Assembly (NCBI GenBank): GCA_016710335.1
Contig: JADJXQ010000024.1
Coordinates: forward strand, 126,001-190,000
DNA: 64,000 bases
Source: Rhodospirillales bacterium
Lineage (GTDB): Bacteria; Pseudomonadota; Alphaproteobacteria; Rhodospirillales; Defluviicoccaceae
Direction of reading: 5' to 3'
Each line of letters opens with the position of its first letter. The first letter of the stretch is position 1. The notes below the pieces were generated by a model that searched no databases, was not told where the DNA came from, and saw only the letters and a program-made list of their open reading frames with translations. Position numbers and translations under genes: made by a program. Below, in pieces: positions 55,579-62,374 of this stretch.

Positions 55579-56625
55579 ATGAAACTGCCGCGCCATTTCT
55601 TCGCGCCACTGGCCGCCGGGGCGCCTCAGCCACTGATGGAATTGCCGGTGCGGCCGGAGCGGATGATCCACTTCTTTCCTCCGCACATCGAAAAGATCAG
55701 GGCGCGGGTTCCCGAAACCGCCAAGCAGGTCGACGTCCTGCTCGGCAACCTCGAGGACGCCATCCCCGTTGACGCGAAGGAGGCTGCGCGCGCCGGTTTC
55801 ATCGAGGTGGCGGCGAGCGTCGATTTCGGCGACACCGGGTTGTGGACGCGCGTCAATGCCCTCAACAGCCCGTGGTTTCTCGACGACATGACCGAGATCA
55901 TCGCCGCCGTCGGCAACAAGCTCGACGTGGTGATGATCCCCAAGGTCGAGGGGCCGTGGGACATCTACTTCGTCGACCAATACCTGGCGCTGCTCGAGGC
56001 CAAGCACGGGGTTCGGAAGCCGATCCTGATCCACGCCATCCTCGAGACGGCGCAGGGGGTAAAGAACGTCGACGCCATCGCCGCTGCCAGCCCGCGCATG
56101 CACGGCATGAGCCTCGGGCCGGCCGACCTCGCGGCGTCGAGGGGCATGAAGACGACGCGGGTCGGCGGCGGTCATCCGTCCTACGGCGTGCTCGCCGACG
56201 CCGCCGAGGATGGGCAGGGGACGCGGCCCTTCTTTCAACAGGATCTGTGGCACTACACCGTCGCCCGGATGGTCGACGCCTGCGTGTCCGCCGGTCTCAG
56301 CGCCTTCTATGGGCCATTCGGCGACATCAAGGACGAGGCCGGCTGCGAGGCGCAGTTCCGCAACGCCTTCCTCATGGGCTGCGCCGGCGCCTGGTCGCTC
56401 GCGCCGAACCAGATCGCCATCGCCAAGCGGGTCTTCAGCCCGGACCCGAAGGAAGTCAAGTTCGCCAAACGCATCCTGGAAGCGATGCCCGACGGCACCG
56501 GCGTCGCCATGATCGACGGCAAGATGCAGGACGACGCCACCTGGAAGCAGGCCAAGGTCATCGTCGATCTGGCGACACTGGTCTCCCGCAAGGATCCCGA
56601 CCTGGCCGCCCAATACGAACTCTAA
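55579..56625 (+). CDS. mcl1: HpcH/HpaI (CitE-like) lyase, probable L-malyl-CoA/beta-methylmalyl-CoA lyase
   Basis: Predicted Mg-dependent lyase of 348 residues. It cleaves beta-methylmalyl-CoA to propionyl-CoA and glyoxylate, and condenses acetyl-CoA with glyoxylate or releases it from malyl-CoA, in the ethylmalonyl-CoA pathway. Features are [13 protein letters not shown] with the metal-site acid (about 51-63), [22 protein letters not shown] and [15 protein letters not shown]. The substrate call rests on its neighbour, mesaconyl-CoA hydratase, 16 bases downstream. Another CitE-like activity is possible. ATG 55579 has GGGGGAAAG upstream. Confidence 0.85.
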   Translation: MKLPRHFFAPLAAGAPQPLMELPVRPERMIHFFPPHIEKIRARVPETAKQVDVLLGNLEDAIPVDAKEAARAGFIEVAASVDFGDTGLWTRVNALNSPWFLDDMTEIIAAVGNKLDVVMIPKVEGPWDIYFVDQYLALLEAKHGVRKPILIHAILETAQGVKNVDAIAAASPRMHGMSLGPADLAASRGMKTTRVGGGHPSYGVLADAAEDGQGTRPFFQQDLWHYTVARMVDACVSAGLSAFYGPFGDIKDEAGCEAQFRNAFLMGCAGAWSLAPNQIAIAKRVFSPDPKEVKFAKRILEAMPDGTGVAMIDGKMQDDATWKQAKVIVDLATLVSRKDPDLAAQYEL

Positions 56626-56641
56626 CGGACCGGGGGCCGAC

Positions 56642-57706
56642 ATGAGTGTCAAGACAAATCCAGGCAATTTCTTCGAGGACTTCCGGGTCGGTCAGGAGAT
56701 CGTCCACGCCACCCCCCGCACCGTCACCGAAGGCGACGTCGCGCTCTACACCGCCCTCTACGGCGGGCGCTTCGCCTTGTCGTCGTCGACGGCGTTCGCC
56801 CGCGCCATGGGTCTCGGGCGGGCGCCGATCGACAGCCTCCTCGTCTTCCACATCGTGTTCGGCAAGACGGTGCCGGATATCTCGCTCAACGCCGTCGCCA
56901 ACCTCGGCTACGCCAACGGCCGCTTCCTGGCTCCGGTCTACGCCGGCGATACGCTCAGCACTCGCTCCCAGGTCATCGGCCTGCGCGAGAACAAGGACGG
57001 ACGGAGCGGCATCGTCTATGTGCGGTCCACCGGCCGCAACCAGCACGGCGACGTGGTGCTCGACTATTCGCGCTGGGTCATGGTGCTGAAGAGCGACGCG
57101 GCCGCGCCGACGCCGGAAGAAGCGGTGCCGGATCTGCCGCGGTCGGTCGCCGCCGAGGACCTGGTGGTGCCGGCAGAGCTGCGCGGCTCCGACTACGACA
57201 CGGCGCTGGCGGGAAGCCCGCACCTGTGGGACGACTACGAGGTCGGCGAACGCATCGACCATGTCGATGGCGTCACCATCGAAGAATCCGAGCACATGAT
57301 GGCGACGCGCCTCTACCAGAACACGGCCAAGGTGCACTTCGACGACTACAAGCAGAAACACAGCCGCTTCGGCCGGCGGCTGATTTACGGCGGGCACATC
57401 ATCTCGATCGCCCGGGCGCTCAGCTTCAACGGCCTCGCCAACGCGGTCACGATCGCCGCCATCAACGGTGGCCGCCACGTGGCGCCCACCTTCGCCGGCC
57501 ACACCGTCTATGCGTGGTCAGAGGTGGTGAACAAGTTGGCCTTGCCGGAGCGGGACGACTTCGGCGCGCTCCGCATCCGCACCGTCGCCACCACCAACCA
57601 GCCGTGCGAGGCCTTTCCGGACAAGAACGACGACGGGCGCTATGAGCCGTCCGTGGTGTTGGACTTCGACTACACGGTGCTGATGCCTCGCCGCGCCTGG
57701 AGCTGA
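56642..57706 (+). CDS. mch: Mesaconyl-CoA hydratase (double hotdog, MaoC family)
   Basis: Hydrates mesaconyl-CoA to beta-methylmalyl-CoA, the step before malyl-CoA lyase in the ethylmalonyl-CoA pathway. The 354-residue protein has two MaoC-like hotdog halves: first FFEDFRVGQEIVHATPRTVTE (11-31), then WDDYEVGERIDHVDGVTIEE from about residue 197. Motifs GRRLIYGGHIISIARALSF and EVVNKLALPERDDFGALR follow. The length matches characterised Mch. It is downstream of mcl1, and the two are surely one operon. Confidence 0.88.
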   Translation: MSVKTNPGNFFEDFRVGQEIVHATPRTVTEGDVALYTALYGGRFALSSSTAFARAMGLGRAPIDSLLVFHIVFGKTVPDISLNAVANLGYANGRFLAPVYAGDTLSTRSQVIGLRENKDGRSGIVYVRSTGRNQHGDVVLDYSRWVMVLKSDAAAPTPEEAVPDLPRSVAAEDLVVPAELRGSDYDTALAGSPHLWDDYEVGERIDHVDGVTIEESEHMMATRLYQNTAKVHFDDYKQKHSRFGRRLIYGGHIISIARALSFNGLANAVTIAAINGGRHVAPTFAGHTVYAWSEVVNKLALPERDDFGALRIRTVATTNQPCEAFPDKNDDGRYEPSVVLDFDYTVLMPRRAWS

Positions 57707-57732
57707 TTCGAGCGGGCCGGCCCTGCTCGGTT

Positions 57733-57761
57733 CAGCCCAGCCCAGCCCAGCCCAGCCCAGC
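57733..57761 (+). repeat. Pentanucleotide (CAGCC) microsatellite upstream of the CDF exporter
   Basis: Five perfect CAGCC units plus a partial sixth (29 bases), ending 12 bases before the ATG of the metal-exporter gene. It directly abuts the ribosome-binding region (GGAG at about 57762). Five-base units do not keep helical phase or reading frame, so slipped-strand changes would move promoter or leader spacing. Nothing else of this kind is seen in the window. Confidence 0.85.
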
Positions 57762-57773
57762 GGAGCTTCGCTC

Positions 57774-58748
57774 ATGGGGCACGGACACGCCCACGGCCAC
57801 GTCGATCGAAACGCCGGTGACGCGAGGGTCGCCTGGGCGGTCGCCATCAACCTCGGCCTGACCGTCGTCCAGGTCATCGGCGGGGTTCTGGCGGGAAGCC
57901 TGGCGCTGATCGCCGATGCGCTCCACAACTTCTCCGACGCCATCTCCCTGATCATCGCCTTCGGCGCCCGCAAGATCGCGCGCCGGCCCTCCGACGCCAC
58001 CATGACCTTCGGCTACGCGCGCGCGGAAGCCGTGGCGGCGCTGGTCAACTACACGACGCTGATCGTCATCGGGCTCTACCTGGTCTACGAGGCGGTGATG
58101 CGGTTCATCTCGCCGCAAGGGGTCGACGGGTGGCTGGTGGTGGTCATTGCCGCCGTCGCGCTCGCCGTCGATCTGGTCACGGCGCTGCTGACGTACGCGC
58201 TCGCCAAGGAGAGCGTCAACATCCGCGCGGCGTTCCTCCACAACGTCGCCGACGCCCTCGGATCCGTCGCCGTCATCTTCGCCGGCACGCTGATCCTGCT
58301 CTATGACTGGCGTCTGGTGGACCCGTTGGTGACCTTGATGATCGCCGGCTACATCCTGTGGCAGTCGTTTGCAGAGATCGGCACGGTGATCCGCATCCTG
58401 ATGCTGGGCAGCCCGCCGGGAATTACCACGGGCGCGGTCATCGACCACATCCGTGGCGTCGAGGGGGTGGCCGATGTCCATCACGCTCATTTCTGGCAGA
58501 TGGACGAGCACAGCAACTCCGTCGACGCCCACATCGTCATAGCGAGCGGCGCCTGGAATCGCGCCGACGGCATCAAGCAGGCGGTGAAGGCGAGCCTGCG
58601 GGACGCCTTCCAGATCGGCCACACCACACTGGAAATGGAATGCGCCGAACACGCCTGTGTCGACGTCGGCACCATCGGCCATGACGCGGGCGTCGGCCTG
58701 CGCTCCACCGATCGAGAGGCACGCGAACGCGATCGGAATGCCCGCTGA
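57774..58748 (+). CDS. Cation diffusion facilitator (CDF) family metal exporter
   Basis: Inner-membrane zinc/divalent-metal:proton antiporter of 324 residues. The N-terminus is His-rich (GHGHAHGHVD), six helices follow, with the metal-site motif DALHNFSDA in helix 2 (His51, Asp55) and HNVADALGS in helix 5. The C-terminal cytoplasmic domain has VHHAHFWQMDEHSNSVDAH. The metal (zinc, iron, cobalt, cadmium) cannot be told from sequence. A CAGCC repeat lies directly ahead of its ribosome-binding site. Confidence 0.9.
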   Translation: MGHGHAHGHVDRNAGDARVAWAVAINLGLTVVQVIGGVLAGSLALIADALHNFSDAISLIIAFGARKIARRPSDATMTFGYARAEAVAALVNYTTLIVIGLYLVYEAVMRFISPQGVDGWLVVVIAAVALAVDLVTALLTYALAKESVNIRAAFLHNVADALGSVAVIFAGTLILLYDWRLVDPLVTLMIAGYILWQSFAEIGTVIRILMLGSPPGITTGAVIDHIRGVEGVADVHHAHFWQMDEHSNSVDAHIVIASGAWNRADGIKQAVKASLRDAFQIGHTTLEMECAEHACVDVGTIGHDAGVGLRSTDREARERDRNAR

Positions 58749-58868
58749 CGGAGTGCAACAGTTTCCGGACCGCCGCGCGCTTGCTTCGTCCTTGCCGACG
58801 TGGCGATCCACAAAACGCACGGCACCCTGCGCCGCTGATCGGCGTGGACTCCTCCCCGCAAATCCGGG

Positions 58869-59510
58869 TCAGTCGCCGAGGTTCGGCGGCGTCGGGATGC
58901 CCTCCGGCAGGCGTGGGCACGGCTCCGGGGCGCCGCGGCGGGTCTCCAGCGGCACCGTCCCCGCCCAGGTCGGCCAGGCGTAGTCCTCCTCGTCGTCGAC
59001 CGGCCCGCCGGTGCGCACCTTGGCGGAGACCTCGTCGAGATCGAGGGCGAGCACCGTCGTGGCTTTCAGTTCCTGATCCGTCATGGGCCGCAGTTCGTTC
59101 CAGCGGCCGGGATAGAGGCCGTTGACGAAGGTCTCCAGCCGCGCGGTCTTGTCGGCCGCGTCCTCGACCCGAGTGGCGCTCCCGAAGATCATCACCGAGC
59201 GGTAGTTGGCGGAGTGGTGGAACGCCGAACGGGCCAGGATCAGAGCGTCCATGTGGCTGACGGTGAGGCAGAGCGGAGCGCCCGTCGCGAGGTGGCGCAG
59301 CATGCGGCTCGCCGCCGAGCCGTGCCAGTACACCCGATCGCCTTCCCGCCAGTAAAGCGTCGGCGTGACGTAGGGCTGGCCGTCGATGGCATATCCGATG
59401 TGGCACAGCATCCCATCGTCCAGGATGCCGTAGATCGTCTCGCGGTCATAGCGGCCCCGCGCGAAGAGTCTTTTGACGCGCGTCCGCTCCGTGGGCGCAA
59501 AGTCATCCAT
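58869..59510 (-). CDS. Pyridoxamine 5'-phosphate oxidase-fold flavin/nucleotide-binding protein
   Basis: A 213-residue protein of the PPOX-like (Pyridox_ox_2) group that may bind FMN, F420 or haem; substrate unknown. It starts PTERTRVKRLFARGRYDRE, then VTPTLYWREGDRVYWHGSAA and a middle AFHHSANYRSVMIFGSATRV, typical of the group. The last 35 residues are proline-rich. It lies downstream of the formate dehydrogenase genes on the same strand, 91 bases from the small exported protein, so cotranscription is possible but not obvious. Confidence 0.82.
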   Translation of the reverse strand: MDDFAPTERTRVKRLFARGRYDRETIYGILDDGMLCHIGYAIDGQPYVTPTLYWREGDRVYWHGSAASRMLRHLATGAPLCLTVSHMDALILARSAFHHSANYRSVMIFGSATRVEDAADKTARLETFVNGLYPGRWNELRPMTDQELKATTVLALDLDEVSAKVRTGGPVDDEEDYAWPTWAGTVPLETRRGAPEPCPRLPEGIPTPPNLGD

Positions 59511-59601
59511 GAAAGCCCCCGTTGTCGGTCGCAGCGAACCTACAGGAGCCGCGCCGATATGACCAGACGAGCGGACAGCGGCGGAGGCGTTGCCGCCGGC
59601 T

Positions 59602-59883
59602 CTATTCAGTGGCCAGCATGCTGCGGGCCAAGTCCATCAGCGTCTTGGCGTCGCGGAAATTCTCGCGCTCGCAGAGATGCTCCGCGACTTCAATGATCTT
59701 CTTCACCTCCATCGACGTCTTGCCGCCGATGTCCCGGACGTCATAGGACTTCTTCACGTCCCGGATGGAAATCATGCAGGCGTCCTTGGACGCGAACCCT
59801 TGTTCGCCCGAAGACGATTGTTCGGCGGCCATGGCGGCGCCCGCGACCATGAAGACGAGGCAAAGCATGAGCGCGCTTCTCAT
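59602..59883 (-). CDS. Small exported hypothetical protein at the end of the FDH operon
   Basis: A 93-residue protein with a signal peptide (SALMLCLVFMVAGAAMA) and a mature part with two cysteines (KDACMISI, EHLCERENF), charged and helical in look. I do not recognise a family. ATG 59883 was chosen because GAGGA precedes it and the signal peptide starts there; the frame upstream overlaps the gamma-subunit gene. It follows the cytochrome b subunit by 31 bases on the same strand, so it likely belongs to the operon. Confidence 0.65.
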   Translation of the reverse strand: MRSALMLCLVFMVAGAAMAAEQSSSGEQGFASKDACMISIRDVKKSYDVRDIGGKTSMEVKKIIEVAEHLCERENFRDAKTLMDLARSMLATE

Positions 59884-59914
59884 CAATCCTCTTCCTCCCG
59901 ATCGGCTTTGACGT

Positions 59915-60970
59915 TCACTCCGCCGGCGCGGCCGAGACGGCGCCGGGAGCCCGGCCGGCGTTCGCCGCTTGGTCTTCCTTGACCTTGTCATACCACGCGC
60001 TGTGATGCTCTTTCGCCCAGTTTTCGTCCACGTAGCCGGATGACATGGCGTGGAACGCGTCCTCCATGCCGACCGTGCCGATGTAGATGTGGGCGATCAT
60101 CATCATGCAGATGATCTGGCTTATGGTGGCGTGGATGGCCTGGATCCACTGCATCTGTTCGAGGTCGGCGAACATGAACGGGAAGAGCAGATTGATGCCG
60201 GTGACCGACAGAAGCCCGCCAAAGACCATGACCGCCCAGAACACCGTCTTCTGACCGAAGTTGAACTTTGCCGCCGCCGGATGGGCCGTCGGGAACAGAA
60301 GTCCCCCGCCTTTCTTGATCCAGCCCCAGTCGTATTGGTCCCAGATATTGTCCTTGACCCAGAGCACGAAGATCAGCACCAAGCCTGCCATGAACGCGAA
60401 CGCTACGTAGTTGTGGATGTATTTTCCGTACTGGGTGATCGTAGAGAACGCCTGTGGCCCGAGCAAAGGGATCAGCACGAACTTGCCGTAAAGCATGTTG
60501 ACGCCGGTTGCGGCCAGCACCAGGAACGAGCCGGCCGTCAGCCAGTGCCCGAAGCGCTCGATGAACCCGAAGCGCAGCACTTTCCGACCCGATTTCCCGC
60601 GCTTGATGCGCACCTTGCCGCGGATCATGTAGAACCCGAACACCACGAAGAACATCACCCAGAAGGCGATGGCGCCCACCACCAGGATCGGGCCATTGCG
60701 CCAGGCGCGCCAGTTGTCGCCCTCGGACTGCACGAGAGTTCCTAGTTTCTTGTCGGGGATCGAGACGGTTCCCTTGACGCCTTGGCGCACGTCGCGCCAC
60801 ATCTCGGCGTCGCTGATGCCGCCAAGGGCGTTGCCGGGCACCCGCCCCTCGGTCTGCGCATAAGCCGGAGTGTCGAAGGCGGTCGTGAACACCAAGCCCG
60901 TCGTGCCGCTCGCCAGCCCCAACAGCATCAACAGCACGACGAGGGCGAAGCGTCGGGGCCTACGGGTCAT
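59915..60970 (-). CDS. fdhC: Formate dehydrogenase gamma subunit (cytochrome b556 type)
   Basis: Membrane dihaem cytochrome b that passes electrons from FDH to quinone. The 351-residue protein has an N-terminal signal/anchor (FALVVLLMLLGLASG), a periplasmic stretch to about residue 93, then a core of membrane helices with candidate haem ligands His142 (RFGHWL), His186 (YIHNYV), His280 and His294 (AHIYIG). ATG 60970 is preceded by AGGAGG; ATG 60991 is an alternative. The frame is open to 61354 over the lipoprotein gene, which is not coding for this protein. It follows the lipoprotein gene by 37 bases. Confidence 0.92.
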   Translation of the reverse strand: MTRRPRRFALVVLLMLLGLASGTTGLVFTTAFDTPAYAQTEGRVPGNALGGISDAEMWRDVRQGVKGTVSIPDKKLGTLVQSEGDNWRAWRNGPILVVGAIAFWVMFFVVFGFYMIRGKVRIKRGKSGRKVLRFGFIERFGHWLTAGSFLVLAATGVNMLYGKFVLIPLLGPQAFSTITQYGKYIHNYVAFAFMAGLVLIFVLWVKDNIWDQYDWGWIKKGGGLLFPTAHPAAAKFNFGQKTVFWAVMVFGGLLSVTGINLLFPFMFADLEQMQWIQAIHATISQIICMMMIAHIYIGTVGMEDAFHAMSSGYVDENWAKEHHSAWYDKVKEDQAANAGRAPGAVSAAPAE

Positions 60971-61007
60971 GGCGCCGCCTCCTGCAGTCATGGTTTTCCT
61001 CTTCCGC

Positions 61008-61598
61008 TCACTGGTCAGCCGGCCGCGCGCCGGCATCGCCCTGCACTGCCGCCGGCTTGGCCGGATCCCCTTCCGGCGGTCCCTGAGCCTGCGACTCCTG
61101 AACCGGCGACTCCTGAGCCGGCGACTCCTGAACCGGCGACTCCTGAGCCTGCGACTCCTGAACCGGCGACTCCTGAGCCTGCGATTCCTCGGCCGGCGAC
61201 TTGGCAGGCGGCTGACCGTCCTGCGCTTGCGGCTGACCTTCGGGGGCCGGCTGCTGCGCTTGTTGCGGCTCTTGCGCCTGCGGTTGCTCCTGCTGCGCCT
61301 GTTGCGGTTGCGCCGGCGGCGCTGCGGAAACGGGGCGCGCTGGCCCGCCGACAACGCCGCCGCTGCGGCTGCTGAAACCGGGCGAGGTGGAGATGTTGGG
61401 ACCCGATTGATAGGAAGCCCGGTCGCGCAGGCGGTCGAGCGTCGCCTCGTCGATCGGTGGCTCGGATTTCCCCTTATAGACCCCCTTCTCGTAGTTGAGA
61501 GGCCGGTCGCCGCTGTCGCACGCGCTTACCAGAGCCCCCCCGGCGACGAGAGTTGCGATCGCAAGAAGAGCGGGGAGCGCATTTGTTCTTGTTGTCAT
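61008..61598 (-). CDS. Lipoprotein with Gln/Pro/Glu-rich repeats inside the FDH operon
   Basis: A 196-residue predicted lipoprotein: signal with lipobox LVSAC (Cys27), a short conserved-looking segment (SGDRPLNYEKGVYKGKSEPP), then a low-complexity tail of Gln, Pro, Ala and Glu with repeated QES-PV and QES-QA units. Such short lipoproteins occur in some FDH operons, but I do not know a function. Intact start ATG 61598. It lies between the beta and gamma subunit genes, an unusual place. The repeats are encoded by a 15-base unit. Confidence 0.75.
   Translation of the reverse strand: MTTRTNALPALLAIATLVAGGALVSACDSGDRPLNYEKGVYKGKSEPPIDEATLDRLRDRASYQSGPNISTSPGFSSRSGGVVGGPARPVSAAPPAQPQQAQQEQPQAQEPQQAQQPAPEGQPQAQDGQPPAKSPAEESQAQESPVQESQAQESPVQESPAQESPVQESQAQGPPEGDPAKPAAVQGDAGARPADQ
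61085..61189 (-). repeat. 15-base tandem repeat coding the Q/E/S pentapeptides of the lipoprotein
   Basis: Seven 15-base units of the type GAGCCTGCGACTCCT / GAACCGGCGACTCCT on the plus strand. They lie in phase with the lipoprotein frame on the minus strand and code QESQA/QESPV/QESPA blocks. Units differ at only a few positions, so the array is probably recent or kept even by recombination; copy number could vary between strains. Confidence 0.85.
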
Positions 61599-61763
61599 TG
61601 ATCTCTTTCGGCTTCAGAGACTCGTGTTGCTGTCGCGGCCAAGGCCGGCCGTTCGATGATCATGCCCGCGGACCCGTGGCCGTTTGCGCTCCATGCCCCG
61701 GGGGCGAAGTGGAGCGGTGCCGCCCCGATGGCGAACACCGCCCCCCTGGCTTCCCCCTCGCCG

Positions 61764-62363
61764 TCAGGACTCTCCTGCCTTCAAGCCGTACGCGGTTCCC
61801 CAGCCCCAGGCGCCGGAGCCGAAGCCGCGGGACACGACGCGCTGGCGATAGATGTCGGAGACGACGTCGCCGTCGCCCGCCAACAGCGCCTTGGTCGAGC
61901 ACATCTCCGCGCACAGCGGCAACTTGCCTTCCGCAATGCGGTTGCGGCCGTACTTCCGGAACTCGTCGTCCGAGAAATCCTCCTCCGGCCCGCCGGCGCA
62001 GAAGGTGCATTTATCCATCTTGCCGCGGCTGCCGAAGTTGCCGGCCTGCGGATACTGCGGCGCCCCGAACGGGCAGGCGTAGAAGCAATAGCCGCAGCCG
62101 ATGCACAGGTCCTTGGAGTGGAGCACGATGCCTTCGGCGGTGTCGTAGATGCAATCGACCGGGCACACCGCGATGCACGGCGCGTCCGAGCAGTGCATGC
62201 AGGCGACCGACAGCGACCGCTCGCCCGGTTGCCCGTCATTGAGGGTGACCACCCGCCGGCGGTTGATGCCCCACGGAACCTCATGCTCGTTCTTGCACGC
62301 GGTGACGCAGGCGTTGCACTCGATGCAGCGCTCCGCGTCGCACAGGAACTTCATTCTTGCCAT
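61764..62363 (-). CDS. fdhB: Formate dehydrogenase beta subunit, four-cluster ferredoxin
   Basis: Iron-sulfur electron-transfer subunit, 199 residues, carrying four [4Fe-4S] sites. Cys motifs are CIECNACVTACKNEH (13-27), CMHCSDAPCIAVCPVDC, CIGCGYCFYACPFGAP and the pair CTFC/CAEMC at the end. It begins ARMKFLCDAERC, as in FDH3-type beta subunits. The alpha-subunit gene ends 11 bases upstream. A 165-base gap separates it from the lipoprotein gene, with no gene seen in it. Confidence 0.95.
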   Translation of the reverse strand: MARMKFLCDAERCIECNACVTACKNEHEVPWGINRRRVVTLNDGQPGERSLSVACMHCSDAPCIAVCPVDCIYDTAEGIVLHSKDLCIGCGYCFYACPFGAPQYPQAGNFGSRGKMDKCTFCAGGPEEDFSDDEFRKYGRNRIAEGKLPLCAEMCSTKALLAGDGDVVSDIYRQRVVSRGFGSGAWGWGTAYGLKAGES

Positions 62364-62374
62364 CGTTCAACTCC

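Noticed and set aside
61085..61189. CRISPR-like array
   Set aside because: The 15-base units have no spacers and are in frame with a lipoprotein gene.
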